A stretch of DNA of 64,000 nt, taken from positions 744,001-808,000 of the forward strand of contig JAMJFZ010001262.1 in the NCBI GenBank assembly GCA_026225945.1, written 5' to 3'. The notes beneath the pieces were generated by a model, which ran no database searches, was not told where the DNA came from, and saw nothing but the letters and a program-made list of their open reading frames with translations. This DNA is from Cricetomys ansorgei (Eukaryota > Chordata > Mammalia > Rodentia > Nesomyidae). How positions within the stretch are numbered: position 1 is the first letter of the stretch; each line of letters starts with the position of its first letter. The position numbers and the translations under genes were made by a program. Shown here piece by piece: positions 32,121-46,810 of the stretch.

Positions 32121-32674
32121 GTAAGTATTTAAATACAGGTATTTTAGATAGAGAAAGGCAAAATATTTCATGTGATTGTTTGAGCACATCTAAAGAGTAA
32201 AGAGTATTTGCATATGTCATTTTGGACTCTTGGCTAAGACATTAGAAGTTAAAAAGTCAATGTTCCTTTAAGATTACTTTTATAACTAATCATTGTTCCA
32301 AAATTCGCTGTCTTTTATATTTTCCACTTGCAGTACTCCATTTTAAGAAATGGTTTTTCTTTAGTGTTATATAAAAGTATATGTCTCCTAGGCATAATTT
32401 TCCCTAGGAAGAGAACACAAAGTATAAATAGTACCTGTTTTTATTTTGTGACAACCACCAGAATTCTGTGGTTTAATTATCAAACCTTTAAACTCTTCTT
32501 TTTTACATAAAACCTTGAGGCTTGTAAAGACTGGTAACACATTTATTTCCCATTTCACAGAAACATAAGCTTTTGGTTGTTTCCCTAATATATTTAAAAA
32601 TAACTAGCATGTTGCTTCCTTTCTATTTCCAATTTGCTGTCAAAAGATACCAAAGTATCATTATGTAAGCTGTC

Positions 32675-32790
32675 AGATGTTGGTGGGCTTAGTGGATGCA
32701 TGTCTGTAGCCCTAGCTATTTGGTACTCAGAGAGGAGGATTACCTGATAGAACCTGGGCTACATAACTAGACACTGTCTCAAAAGAGAAA
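32675..32790 (+). repeat. Diverged B1 SINE
   Basis: 'ttggtgggcttagtggatgc' head and 'gacactgtctcaaaagagaa' end. Confidence 0.6.
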
Positions 32791-33429
32791 AAGGAGACCA
32801 AAGAAATGTACAAGGAATTCTCCTTTCCTTTACATTCCTTTTGTAACTGCTTATGAATTGATACTTATTTGAAAATCTAAAACTATTAATGAGATATTTA
32901 TTCTTTTTATTGTTCTGTCTACCAATTCAAATAAGCCGTATTTTAACATGCTCATTAGCACGTGTGTCTACTGACTACTGTACTAAATAAAGCAACTCTA
33001 GACAAATAAGATAATAGGATCTCAGAGGAGAAAAGAGTAGGCTAGTTAGAACAGCTCTGATTGCTGGGGTATCATATCATAGTCCAGCCTAGATCCCTTT
33101 CTTCATGAGAATGGTAAGGTGGGAGTGATAAGTTTTCTTTTATTAAAGATTGAGGAAACCAAAGTTACAGAGCAAATCAGCAGCAGCAGCAGTGCCCAGT
33201 GATGCATTTTTAGGCTTCTCCTGTACCACACTGTTTAGTAATATTACTAAAACAGTGATATAATGTAAGTATTGTGTTTTGGCCTATGATTTGTGTATGT
33301 AGGACCTTCTGTTCTAGCAGTGATAAATTCAGTACAATAAATTATTGAATAAAGTAGTCTTTGCTCTTATAACAAGATAGAAAGTTGAACAAAATAGAGA
33401 AAATTTTCAGCTTTTTGCTAGCATTTCAT

Positions 33430-33655
33430 TCATTTTTTAAAATGATTTTATTTTTACTTTTAATTATATGTAGGTGTTAATACCTGATATGGGTATGTGC
33501 ATGTGAGGGAATGTGCCTGCAGATGCCAGAAACATCTAATGACCTGTGCTGGGTTATACATGGTTGTGAAATCACCTGATATATGGGTGCTGGGACTGAA
33601 CTTGAGTTGTCTAGAAGAACAGCAAGTGCTGATTGCCCATCTCTCTAGTCCATTT
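33430..33655 (-). repeat. B3-type SINE
   Basis: 'gcctgcagatgccagaaaca', 'gggtgctgggactgaacttg' and 'attgcccatctctctagtcc'. Confidence 0.85.
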
Positions 33656-34019
33656 TATTTTATAATAGTATCTCTCTTATGTTCCTTCTATACTAATCTG
33701 TTACTCCAGCCATCTCAATCATGAAGTCATTATATAAGCAAATAAAATAAAGTAGAAACTACAGAAGGGAAGTACTTCTGGACTTAGAAAGTGGATAGAG
33801 GTACAAATGGACAGAGGTACAAAACAAATTTTGTTTTTTCCCCCTCCTAGTCTTTAAAAAAAAAAAAATGTTATTTTTCCTTTACAAAAGCTGGAAAATT
33901 ACATCCTTTAATTACTATTACCGAATTTCTTCAGTGCTATTAGAAATCATAATGAACTGTTACTATTTTTTTTAATGCAATGAATGGTTAAAAAATGTGG
34001 CATGTGTATGTTGCAAATA

Positions 34020-34235
34020 AATTACTGGGCTGCAGAGATGGCTCAGCAGTTAAAAGCACATTCTGTGCAGAGGACCCAAATTTGGGCCCCAGTACCCACA
34101 TAAGTAGCTCACAATCACTTGTAACTCCAGTTCCAGGGTTCTGATACCTCTGGTCTCTGGGCACCTGCAGTCCTTTCACATACTCATATACAAACATATA
34201 TACACATAATTAAAGATAATAAGTTTTATTTAAAA
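34020..34235 (+). repeat. B3-type SINE
   Basis: 'gggctgcagagatggctcag' head and 'cttgtaactccagttccagg'. Confidence 0.85.
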
Positions 34236-34664
34236 GGAAAATTACTCTGGAGGACTCCTCATCTATGTCTAGTAATCTAGTCATAGCTAAGTAATGTGAC
34301 TAAGAACACTAAACAAAGATAGCTAAGTTCTTTCTGCCTTCTTCAGTTACTAATATGGCAGTAAGCCTTTACAGCCAAGTAATTATTTTAGAATTTTTCA
34401 AAAAGAAATTTGAATTTAAGTCTTGGTTGATCAAACTTTCTCCAAATTTGAGACTCAATTTTTTGTTTTGTTCAGTATCACTAGAGCCACCTGCTGACAG
34501 AATTAATTTTTTTGGAACCTGGTATTCTGAATTTGAATTTGTATAATTTAAGATAATGTTTTGTGTATAATGAAATGTTTTCAGTGTATTTTACCCATTT
34601 TCCACTGGTACTTAACTGTTTTCTGATTTCTTTAATTTTTTTTTTTACATTTTCATTTATTTTG

Positions 34665-34672
34665 TGTGTGAA

Positions 34673-34707
<35 letters not shown>

Positions 34708-34880
34708 ACACACCATGACATTTGTATAAAGGTCAGAGAAAGCTTGTAGGAACTGATTCTCTTATTCTGTTACTCAACTAGGGGTCAGGGTATAGAAAAA
34801 GAATGTTTGCTGCTCTTCCAGAGGACTGGAGTTTGGTTCTCAGCACCCACATGAGTTGGCTTAAAACTACCTGTAAACCT
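34665..34880. repeat. (TG)n microsatellite with B3/B2 fragments
   Basis: (TG)n at 34,674-34,706. A decayed reverse B3 follows to about 34,790, and a + strand B2 fragment ('gctgctcttccagaggactg') lies at 34,800-34,880. Confidence 0.7.
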
Positions 34881-35037
34881 CTCACTATTTAATAACTTCT
34901 ACTTAAATTGCTAATTCATTGGTTTATTGAAGACTCAAGTAAAATTTGCAGGAATGGTAGGCACAGTGTCGTTTGATGGGAAGAATGCTGGACCAATTTA
35001 AGAGATCGAGGCTTTAGTATTCTTTATTAAAATAACA

Positions 35038-35265
35038 TGTTGGTGCTGGAAGATAGCTTAGTGATTCAGAGAGTGCTGGCTGCTCTCTCAGAGTACCTAG
35101 CCTTGATTCCCACCGTCAGTTTCACAGCTCACAACTGTAAGTAACTCTAGTTCCAAGGAATCTGACACCCTCTTCTGGCCTTAGGTTCCAGGCATGCACA
35201 TGGTATACAGACATGCATGCAGGCACAATACTTATACATTAAATTAGATTTAAAAAAGAAAAAAA
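35038..35265 (+). repeat. B3-type SINE
   Basis: 'ggtgctggaagatagcttag', 'gtaactctagttccaaggaa' and an A-rich tail. Confidence 0.8.
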
Positions 35266-36109
35266 AAGCCTCCATGTTTTTAGGACATCATTTTACAAAT
35301 GTGGAAATTGAGATCCAGAGTCACTATGTAGTATGCTATCCAGTGCCTCTGGTAGTAGCGTTAGAACTTGAGTTTGTGACACAGATCTGTCTTAATCTGA
35401 CAAGACTAGAGATTGGACACCCTGGTCTTTAAAGTACCTTCTAGGATAGTACCTGAACAGTTCTAGTTTTTGTCTCACTGTATCAGTCCATACCACTAGG
35501 ACTCGGCACCTAAACCTTCATGATAGCCTTGTGATAGCATTGTATCAGAGTCCATTACCACCAATTTTAGACTAAGACAGGGCTACTTTTGGTCTCCAAG
35601 TCATCTGAGAGAAAGGAAGTCACACCCTGAAACTCCCTTAGGGCTAGATGCAAACTGGCCTTACCACACTATTGTACTTAACTTTGCTTACCAAAGCTTG
35701 ACACCATTGAGAAAAAAAAAAAGCTCCATAGCATTTCACCTCCTCCAGGCCCTAGTACCACCTCAGGGGTTAGAGGTAGGTGTTAACCCTTTGTATGTCA
35801 TTTTTATCTATCTTTCATTTCTGCAGTTCTTTTCTGACTGAAAATGTAGGTCTATACAGATTCTTGGGCCCTTGAATTACTTTCCTTTGTACTAGCTTTC
35901 TTGACACATAAAATTTGGCCTTTTCTTTTTCCTTTTTCCACAGGAACTGGTTGTCTTATTTGGGGGATGGGATTGGGAATCCTGGGGGTTAACTGGAGGA
36001 CCTCACTTATGCTAACTAAACATGTTTTGTATCAGTAAGCAACAATCCCTGCCCTGTTTTGCCTGTCATGTAGCAGGATTCTCTACCTTTGCCTTTAGTA
36101 AAAAGATTC
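35266..36109. other. Unique intron sequence
   Basis: No exon recognised. The part at 35,460-35,760 is less AT-rich than its flanks and may be an unrecognised old repeat. Confidence 0.3.
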
Positions 36110-36375
36110 CTTTTATTTTGTATTGTGATAAAAATAAGTGTAATTTTATCCATCTTTAGGTGTACAGTTTCAAGTGTCATTAAGTGGATACAGGATGTCA
36201 AGCAACTGCCAACATTTTCCAAATGTTTTCTTCACTCTAAACAAAAACTTTATTAAATAATATTTCTTTCTCTCTATTCCCAACACCTATAAATTATATT
36301 TTAGTTTCTGTATGCCTGTTCTAGGTCCCTTTTATAAGTGGAACCATAAAATGTTTATTTTTCTTGTGCCTGGCT
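36110..36375. repeat. Ancient LINE fragment (L1M-like)
   Basis: 'taggtgtacagtttcaagtg' and 'taagtggaaccataaaatgt' recall the same old L1 3' region seen at 26,440. Confidence 0.5.
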
Positions 36376-36545
36376 TATTTTACTAGTATATTTTTTAAAA
36401 AGTATGTGTGTGTTTGCATGGGTACGTGCACATGCATGCAGCTCCCTGCAGAAGCCAGAGGAAGGCATCAGGCAGTTTTAAGCTAACTGATTTGAGTGCT
36501 GGGAACCAAACTCTTGTTCCTCTGGAAGCAAACACTCTTCATTTT
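36376..36545 (-). repeat. B3-type SINE
   Basis: 'cctgcagaagccagaggaag' and 'gagtgctgggaaccaaactc'. Confidence 0.8.
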
Positions 36546-36584
36546 TCCCCAAGTGGGTAAATTGAATACTTTTTTAAATTAATG

Positions 36585-37325
36585 TTTTTTAACTTTCTGA
36601 AATTAAAATACAATTATATTATTTTCCTTTCTGCAAACCCTCCCACATACCCCTATCCCTTGCTCTCATTTGAATTCATGGCTTCTATTCGTTAATTTTT
36701 GTTTATATATGTGTGTTTATTCCTAAATATATAAATAAAACCTACTTAGTCTCTATGCAACTTGTATGTATGTTTTCAGGGCTTGGCTTTTGATATTGAA
36801 TAACCAGTTGATGTGTTCTTTCTTAGGGAAGACTATTTCTCCTGCTCTCAGCGTTCGTTAGTTGCCTATAGTCCTTTTTGTAGGTTGAAGCCTTTTGACC
36901 TTTCCTCCATTCTCTTTGACATGTGTGTTGTCCTTGATCAGCTTATGTTTAGGTAGTCATCTTGGTGAGACTTGATGCATGCATGTAGCTTCTGACATTA
37001 CTAAGAGTCACTGTCTCAGCAAATTCTGTGACCCTCTGACTCTTAAAACCTTTCTGCTCTCTCTTCCTCAGTGTTCCTTGAGCCCTAGGTGGGGCAGTTG
37101 TTTTGAGGATGTATCCATTGCAATGGGGCTCCACAACTCTGCACTTTGATTGGTTGTGTTTTGTGTTGCATAGAGAAATTTGTTGCATAGAGAAGTTTCA
37201 ATGATAGGGGTGAGGACTAATTTCTAGGTATAAGGACAAATATTTAGAATGTAGTTAGGGATTATGCCAGCTTGCTAAAAGTGGTAATTATAGATTCTCC
37301 TCCAAGATCCATGATTTCACTAGCT
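36585..37325. repeat. Rodent LINE-1 3' end (Lx-like), about 740 bp
   Basis: A long, fairly well kept block with 'tgtatgtatgttttcagggc', 'gcttctgacattactaagag' and 'ggctccacaactctgcactt', which I recognise as the end region of rodent Lx-type L1. Family and strand need RepeatMasker. Confidence 0.65.
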
Positions 37326-37329
37326 CTGG

Positions 37330-37525
37330 TTTGTTGTTTGTTTAATACATTTTTTATTACATTTAGTTTTTTATTGTGTGCTTGTGTGTCTGGGTTCCAG
37401 TACCACAGTGCATCTGAAGAGGTCAGGATTCTGTTCTCTCCTTCCACCACGTGGGTCCCAGTGATTTGTATTCATTGTGGGAATCTTGACAGTCTTGACA
37501 ATCAGCCATCTCACTGGCCCTAATG
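37330..37525 (-). repeat. B3-type SINE
   Basis: 'tgcatctgaagaggtcagga' and 'atcagccatctcactggccc'. Confidence 0.75.
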
Positions 37526-38049
37526 CAATTTATTGATAACACATTAACGTATATGTATTATCTAGGCAGATACACAAAATTGGTTACACAAAACACTGGC
37601 TGCTAATTATACAAAAGTTTATTTCATTTTCTTAGCCCTGTCATTAAGAAAGCTTTATCACTAAAGCTTTATAATATTGCAAGAAATTTTAGAAGGAAAA
37701 TTTCCATAACCTTGATTACAGCAGTTTTTGATTACAGCAGTTTTGTTACTATTAGTTTCTACTCAGCTATTATGCAATATACAATTATGCATATGCAAAT
37801 ATAGTACATTTTCTTAGATTTAATAATTTTTCATTTGAACATTGAAAAGATTTCTACACACAATTTAATTTCATTAATAATGATATAACAGACATATCAA
37901 ATCCATGGTCTGACTTTAGTGGAAATGGGGCTACAGAATCAGAGGATGCTTGATTTGATTTCTAGAAATGATGAACTTGGAGTCATTTGTGACTAGGATT
38001 TTATTTTAGCAAGATCTATTATTTTGTTAACTTATTTTTTTTGTTCAAT
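37526..38049. other. Unique AT-rich intron sequence with a 16-bp tandem duplication
   Basis: The 16-mer TTGATTACAGCAGTTT occurs twice in direct contact at 37,712-37,743. No exon recognised. Confidence 0.5.
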
Positions 38050-38300
38050 TTTTTGAGACAGGGTCTTTCTGGCTGACCTGGAACAGAAGATCCTCTAGCC
38101 TCAGTTTCCAAATTCTGGGATTATGAGCATGTACTACCACCAAACCTAATTTTTTTTTTTAATTTGATTTGATTTTTAATTTGCTTATGGAGACAAAGTC
38201 TGCTCATGTATTGTAGGTTGGCCTTAAACTCTCTGTGTTGCCCAAACTATTTTTGAACTTGGAAATCCTTTTGCCTTAGCCTCTTGAGTGCTGGTCTTTT
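38050..38300 (-). repeat. Two diverged B1-type SINEs
   Basis: 'ttttttgagacagggtcttt' at 38,050-38,145, and a second T-rich headed copy to 38,300 ending 'cctcttgagtgctgg'. Confidence 0.65.
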
Positions 38301-38344
38301 AATTCTAATCAAATGCTGCATTATAGTTAAGGAAAATCATTAAA

Positions 38345-38745
38345 AGTTTGTCAACCAGAAGTAAAAGCATTTCTGTGCAAGCCCAATGACCTGTGTTCTT
38401 TCCCCAGACCCCATGGAGGAAGGAGAGAACTGAAAATTCGAACTTCATATGTGTGCTGTGGGACATGAGCAACCCTCATGACACATATACATATCACACA
38501 CACTAATAATAAAAAATTTAAATTAATAAATGCCGATCAGTATTTTTAAAACAATTGCTTTTAGTGGACCATCAGCATGACATAGTGGGTAGCAGTGCTT
38601 GCCTCCAAGCTTAGTGGCCTGGGGCTGGATTTTCAGAACGCACATGAGGGAAAGTGAGAGCTGACTCCCACAAAGTGTTTTCCAATTTCTGTGTCGGTAC
38701 CATGTTACCAAATATACACATAGACACACAGTAATACATACATTT
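38345..38745 (+). repeat. Two B4/RSINE-type SINE fragments
   Basis: 38,345-38,525 ('gtgcaagcccaatgacctgt') and 38,568-38,745 ('gtagcagtgcttgcctccaa'), both with CA/TA-rich tails. Confidence 0.6.
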
Positions 38746-39079
38746 AGATATTCTAAAAATCACTTGTAGTAAGTATAAATATTCAACACCATTTTCTGCT
38801 TTCTTACGTGACCATTTTGTCATTATTGTAGCCTGTATTTATTTGAATCGTAATATTCTTAAATGTATTCGTCTGTTTCACATGCTTAAACTTACCTACA
38901 CTTACATGAAAGCCTGATTTTATCAGCTACTCCGCAATACCAGTTTTGCCCACACTCTTCAGTAACACTGCAATTTGATTACATCCTTAAGAGTGAATCT
39001 TCTACTTTAGCCACAATTCCTTCAAGTAGCTTTAATGATAGTATTGTAGATTATTGCTAAAATTCAACTGTTTTTTTCA

Positions 39080-39225
39080 AGTTAGGCAGGCATGATGGCA
39101 TACACCTGTAATCTCAGCATTTAAGAAGTGGGGGCAGGAGGATCAGGAGTTTGAGGCTAGTCTCAGCTACATAGTGAATTCTAGCTTGTACTATGGGATT
39201 GTTACCTCCCTCTTACCCCCCACAG
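39080..39225 (+). repeat. Diverged B1 SINE
   Basis: 'ggcaggcatgatggcataca' and 'aggatcaggagtttgaggct'. Confidence 0.7.
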
Positions 39226-39274
39226 GAGGCAGGAATGGTGGGTCACAACTGTAATCTCAACAATCAGAAGTCTT

Positions 39275-39475
39275 AGTGAAGGGTTAGAGAGATGAGTCAG
39301 CAGAAAAGAGCACTAGCTGCTCTTCCAGAGGACCTGGGTTCAATTCCCAGCACCACATGGCAGCTCATAACTGTCTGTAATTTCAGTTTCAGGGGATCTG
39401 ATACCCTCACACAGATACATGTAGGCAAAAGACCAATGCACAGAAAATTTAAAAAAAATCATTAAAAAAAGAAAC
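39275..39475 (+). repeat. B2-type SINE, well conserved
   Basis: 'ctgctcttccagaggacctg', 'caattcccagcaccacatgg' and 'aactgtctgtaatttcagtt', with AATTTAAAA-rich tail. Confidence 0.9.
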
Positions 39476-39974
39476 CTGAAGAGAATAAGCAGTTATTATT
39501 GAGGATAAGGTATATGTAAATAAATATATTCTTAGTTTTTGGAGAACAAAAATTGTGTAGATGTGTTTATAACGAAAAGTTAGAAAAGGATACAATACAT
39601 AGTTAGTATTGACATGGGACTGGAGGTGGGTGTAATCACTTTCTAAGTTCTTCTGTATTTAAATTTCATACATGAACATGTACTAATTTTGAAATTATGA
39701 AACAAATTTAACAGTGTACTTATAGGTGATTATTAGTTTCCAAAGTACCCAAAACATATTAGAGATTGTAATCTCTAGCATGACTCAGCAATCTCATTTT
39801 GTGCTTCCTGTTCATTCTGGCACACTGGGTCTTATGACATCATCCATTTGCCACTAACTTGAGCCTGTGTGAAGTTGGATATGAAAGAGTTAATTGTAAA
39901 ATTTGCTTTTATCCTGCTGGTCTCAGGACCAATTTTGAATGTAGTCATTACGAAACTAGAGGTACCAACTTTTT
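39476..39974. other. Unique intron sequence
   Basis: Nothing recognised. Confidence 0.3.
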
Positions 39975-40140
39975 TTTGGTGGGGGGGTGCTTTTTGAGAC
40001 AGGATTTCTCTGCTGTAACGCTGGCTGTCCTGGAACTAGCTCTGTAGACCAGGCTGACCTCAAATTCACAGAGATCTGCCTGCCTCTGTCTTCCAAATGC
40101 TGGGATTAAAGGTGTGTGTCTCCATTGCCCTGCCAGAAGT
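39975..40140 (-). repeat. B1 SINE
   Basis: 'tgtagaccaggctgacctca' and 'atgctgggattaaaggtgtg'. Confidence 0.9.
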
Positions 40141-41323
<1,183 letters not shown>

Positions 41324-41584
41324 TAAAACAACATTTATTTAAAAGCATAGCTAGCTGTTTTATATTATCTGTGTAATGAAGTGTATAATTTATACTCAGC
41401 CTAACTATACTGTTAAGGGAATAAAATTCTTTGAGAGGAAGTTTGTAGATTTTTTATTGATACTATATTTATGTTGATATTTTTTAACCTCAGTGAAAAG
41501 ACTGTGGATAAGCTTACATTGTACTATTTACTGTTCCTTCCAGTGCTGAGGTTAAAAATGTGCAGCACCACACCTGGCTATCTT

Positions 41585-41945
41585 TATCTTTTTTTTTTTT
41601 TTTGGTTTTTCAATACAGGGCTTTTTTCTGTTGTAACTCTGGTTGTCCTGGAACTCACTCTGTACACCAGGCTGGCCTCGAACTTAAAGATACCTATCTG
41701 CCTCTGCCTCCTGAGTGCTGGGATTAAAGGTGTGAACCACCATGGCTATTTTTAATATTTTTAGTTACATGTGTGTGTGTCTACATGTTGGTATGTACGT
41801 TACAGGTGCCTAAGAAGGCATAGGGTTCTTAGCAGCTGGAGTTACAGTGGTCATGAGCAGCCTGATGTGGGTTCTGAGAACAGACCTTGGGCCCTTTGGA
41901 AGAGCAGCATATGGTTCTTCCTGTTGAGCCATCTCTTTGGCTCCA
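41585..41945 (-). repeat. B1 SINE followed by B3-type SINE
   Basis: B1 at 41,585-41,745 ('gtacaccaggctggcctcga'); B3 at 41,750-41,945 ('gttgagccatctctttggct'). Confidence 0.85.
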
Positions 41946-42284
41946 CTTTATTATTATGTATCACTTTATGTTGAATATGTGTGTATGTAATATAAATATG
42001 TATATACTATCTCTTTTAATTTTTAAAACAAACTCTTGAAAGGTAGTTTTTATCCGTGTTTCACAGCTGAGAGGATAAAAACTTATTCCTTTAGTTTATT
42101 TCTATTTAGGGCTCTGTAGTATTTTGATTCAAAGAGTTACAGGATAGGATACATTTCTGATTACTATGAAAATAAAGTTATGAGTGATTTTATTACTTAG
42201 ATGAAAATAAAAATGACCATAAATGTAAAATCCTGTATTTTATACTTTACAGTCATGATGTACCTTCTGTTGTTAGTTTTAATT

Positions 42285-42440
42285 GCATTTATTTGTTTGG
42301 GGGAGTAGGGTGTGTACTATGGCACATATGTAGAAGTCAGGTAGGCTCTCTCCTTCTGTCACTTGGGTCCTAAGGCTTGAACTCAAGTTGTTAGGCTCTG
42401 TGGCAAGCACCTTGTCTTCTGAGCCATCTCTCCAGCCCAG
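42285..42440 (-). repeat. B3-type SINE
   Basis: 'gaactcaagttgttaggctc' and 'ctgagccatctctccagccc'. Confidence 0.85.
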
Positions 42441-42684
42441 TTTTTCCTGTGGAGTTTGGGACCTTATCTACACATCATGGACTTCCTTTCTTCTTGAAGG
42501 TGGAACTGTGATCACAGGACTGCAAATGTGGTTTCTGCTATGGAGGGGAGGGGAAATGTCCTTGATGTGAAGATGGCTGCCTTCACCTTCTATACAGTGA
42601 CATTATCTTACCACGGTGATTTAGTTATTAGTCTTTTCTTTTTTCTTTTTTTTTTTCCTTTTTTTATTTTTATTATTTTTATTT

Positions 42685-42850
42685 ATTTATTTTTTTGGTT
42701 TTTCGAGACAGGGTTTCTCTGTTGTAACTCTGGCTGTCCTGGAACTCACTCTGTAGCCCAGGCTGGCCTCGAACTCACAGAGATCTGCCTGCTTCTGCCT
42801 CCAGAGTGCTAGGGTTTAAGGCATGCCCAACCACCACCACCACTGCCTGG
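42685..42850 (-). repeat. B1 SINE with T-rich head and (ACC)n
   Basis: 'gggtttctctgttgtaactc' and 'aggctggcctcgaactcaca'. It ends about 150 bases before the PHD exon. Confidence 0.9.
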
Positions 42851-42961
42851 CTTAATTATTAGTCTTATGTTGTTATTTTAACAGTATTAAGGAAGAAATG
42901 GACTAATTTTATGTTACTAATTATTCAGATTTTATTTAATTTGCCTAGGTTATGTCATTGA

Positions 42962-43228
<267 letters not shown>

Positions 43229-43439
43229 TAAAATATTGCATACCATTATTTTTCTTGATATTTTTCTTGAATGCTTCTAATCCTTGTTAATTTGGAAAAG
43301 CTAGTTAGGTCAGTTTTCAAGGAATTAATTCCTTTTAAATGTAGGATGTCTCCTCTCTTAATGCAATTTATCTTTTCCTAGAAAAAAAAGCCCTTATTTA
43401 TAGAAGCTATTTTAGAGCTGGAAAATATCTTAGCAATAA

Positions 43440-43592
43440 CAACCTCACACTGATCTTGGAAAGGACCCAAGTTCAGTTTCCAGCACCTACATGGGGCACT
43501 ATTACAACTCCAGTAGATCTTCTGACCTCCATAATCTCTCTCTCTCTCTCTCATACACACACACACAAATAAATCTTTAAAAAAGATATAAA
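43440..43592 (+). repeat. B2/B3-type SINE with (CT)(CA) tail
   Basis: 'ggacccaagttcagtttcca' and 'gtagatcttctgacctccat'. Confidence 0.75.
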
Positions 43593-45259
43593 AAGCTGTT
43601 TTATGGTTTATTAGAGATCCCAATTATGAATTAAGCAGTAATCAGTTTTGAACTATATTATAGGATCATCTCCTTTTCACTTAGTTCAGAAGTAGTGCAA
43701 GTGCATACATAGAAATAACAAGATATAAATAAGAGAATTGAGTCTTAGTGTATTGTATAGTCAGTTATGATTTTCCAGTTTGAGGAAATTAAACATTTAA
43801 TCAGTGTTTGATCTTATTTTCTCACAACCTTTGGCTTGAACATTGCAGCACTTTGGAGTCTTCTTGAACCAGAACCAGTCTCCCCTCTCCCAACCCTGGT
43901 TCAACCACCAAGAAAGACCTCCTTCCCCTAGAGAAGGTGATTGGGACAGAAAATGGGGTTTCTTTCCTCCCTCTATTCCCCTGTGTCTCTGTCTCTCTCT
44001 GTCTCCTTTCACTCTCTTAGTGGGAAAGGCTTAGTGAGAATGGAGATGAAACAATAGGATTTCAGCTTTAAAATTAAGTCCATTCCCTGCACAGAGTAGG
44101 TTGCAGAGAATATTTACGTAGCACATTATAGAGGGCGACAGAGTTTAATGGCTTTACTGAATTTCCTGGCCCTGGTCCTGATGTTTGATTTATGTAGCAT
44201 TTATGTAGCACTGTATAGCTTTTTTGTTCGATTTGATGTAGCATGATTTTATAAATCCGTATTTGAAAGTGAGTTAAACTGCAACTTAGAATCAAGTGTA
44301 ATTTTTTTTTGTAAATTGTTTTATGAATTAGATTAAATGATTAAATTTGATTACCACTGATAGAAGCATGTGTATATTTTTAAAAGTTCATTTATCTCTG
44401 TCAATGAGTAGGAAATTGATGTAGAATGTGAAATTTGGTTTTCTTAAATGGAACATTGTAAATAATTTTATTTTAATGGCAACATGCTATGGTACCTTTA
44501 AAATTTAAGAATAAATTCTCATTGCCTGTGATTTATTGTAAGTAATGACTGGTAAATTTACTGAGGAGGCAAATTTACAAAAGTAAATTACTTTGGGCAT
44601 GTATTTTCTGCCTTATTAGAAAATTTCTATTCTTATTGTAGTCGATTTTATAAAAGGGTTCTTGTAGCTGATCTCACCTAATGTGATAAATTACTATGTA
44701 GCAATATTTACATTAAAAGTATAATCTAAGGAATGGTTTTCTTTTTATCCAGTTACTCAGGTCAAGATAAAATAAATGGTTATCACTGTTAGGCATTCAT
44801 GCAACTATCCTTAGGTTTTTTTGTTGTTGTTGTTGTTCTTGTTGTTGTTTTTATAACTATTTATCTTGATATTTTGGATTGTTCAAAGTATTTACCTTAA
44901 AGTGACTCTCTTGTTATGATTCAGTGTCTGTCTGTCTGGGTCTGTCCACCCTACCCAACCTCCATTTTTGTATTTAGCCTATATTGTTCTCCGAGGACTA
45001 ATCTTTATTTCTCTTCTTTTCTTTATATTACCTCTTTGTATTTTTGCAATGTTCCTATTGCCCATATTTAGTGTTTTAGCCTCTGACATCTAGAACTCTG
45101 CTCTTTTATTTTCTAGCTTTGCTTGTTATGTTACCTGCATAACATAATAACCTCATAAATTTAACATAATTTATTTATACTTTCTTGAGGATTCTCAGTT
45201 GAGAAGTAAAGAATAACACAATCCATCTAGTTTAGTACGTTTATATTAGAAGTGACATT
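43593..45259. other. Unique intron sequence
   Basis: No exon or repeat recognised except a (GTT)n run at about 44,820-44,848. Opposed short ORFs at 43,797-44,034 look like chance. Confidence 0.35.
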
Positions 45260-45440
45260 TTAGGCTGGAAGATGGCTCAGTGGCTGCTGCCCAACATGAC
45301 AAGCTGAGTTTGTTCTCTGGGACCAACATTGTAGAGAGAAAGAACCAACTCTAGAAAGTTGTTCTCCGACTTCCACACTTAGGCTGTGACGTGTGCACAC
45401 ACAGACATTCATACACACACAAATTAATTTTTTAAAAATG
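45260..45440 (+). repeat. RSINE/B4-type SINE
   Basis: 'ggctggaagatggctcagtg' head and CA-rich tail. Confidence 0.65.
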
Positions 45441-46134
45441 TATTATTATATATAAGGAATAAGTAGTGTTCCTTTTAAAGAGGCATGTATATTAATTTCA
45501 GGCACTTGAAATTTTGTCAATAACAATATATTGAGAAGTTTACCTCAAGCTTGTCCATATAATCCATTCAAAATAATTAAATTGAATTCCTTCTTAGTGG
45601 AATGCCTCTTGGATTCTTTGATCTCTTTGGAAATATTTTAGTTCGTTTCTTAAGTATGAAATGTTAGAAGTCTTTATTATTCTTTCTGTCTCCTTAGTTT
45701 TCAATTAATACAGCACTCCACCAAAATTGTTATATGTTAATAGAAGATAATCTACCTTTGCTCATTTTCTCTGATTTCACAAAAGGAGCAGCTCTCTTTA
45801 TGAGTACTGATCACCTTTTGATCATCTTCTCATAGCTGGTAGTTGGTAAATGTTTCAGTGGCACCTTTTCTTCCTGTTTTCCCAAATCAATTTATTGCCA
45901 TGCTGATTATTATGTAGGGGTTTTAATGTGGACATCTTCATGTTTCTAATAATATTTTATTTAAACCATTACCTATAAATTACATTTGCTTCAGAAATTT
46001 ATTTTATGCATTCTGTAGTTGCCCTGTTTTTGCATCTTAAAAGTTTTCTACCCAAGGACACATTTTAGTGTGTACTAAGCTCAAAAGGAGGCACTTCTTA
46101 AATGATAGTTAGAATATTAAGTCTTAATTTATGA

Positions 46135-46266
<132 letters not shown>

Positions 46267-46549
46267 TAAGTTATCATATCTGATAAGACTGTCAGTTATT
46301 TCACAGAGAAAATTTTCACAGAAGTTTATTAATGAGTTTCAGATGAATGAAATTATGAATCCAAATATTTCTTTGTTTTAAGATGTACTTTTTCCACTTA
46401 TGTTATTATTTTTTTATCCTGAAACCTAAATCAAGAATTTTTTCATTGATAGTATATTGTGGTTTACGATGTAATTTTAACTTCATTAGTGATCAATATG
46501 GATAGTTTAATTTTCTAAATGTTTGGCATCTTTTTGGCAAAGTCATTAG

Positions 46550-46810
46550 AGTTAGGTGTGATTGTACAGGTTTGTAATACAGGCCATTTGAGGCAGGAGG
46601 ATTGAAAAGTTCAAGGTTTACTAAAGGTACAGAGTGAGTTAAAGTCCAGCCTAGATAACTCTTCCTCAAAATAAAAGCAGGGGAAAAAAGGCCTACAAGA
46701 ATGTAACTCAGGTAAAGTACTTGGACTTGGACTTGACCATCACCATGACGGTCAGGCATGATAGTCAAGCGTGACTGCCATGTGAGAGGCCCTGGGTTCA
46801 ATCCCCTGTA
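46550..46810 (+). repeat. B4-type composite SINE
   Basis: Old B1 part, A-rich linker, then ID-like 'gccctgggttcaatcccctg'. Confidence 0.6.

Noticed and set aside
31848..32189. 113-codon - strand ORF across the Kmt2e start exon
   Set aside because: Antisense shadow of a real coding exon; spans its intron borders.
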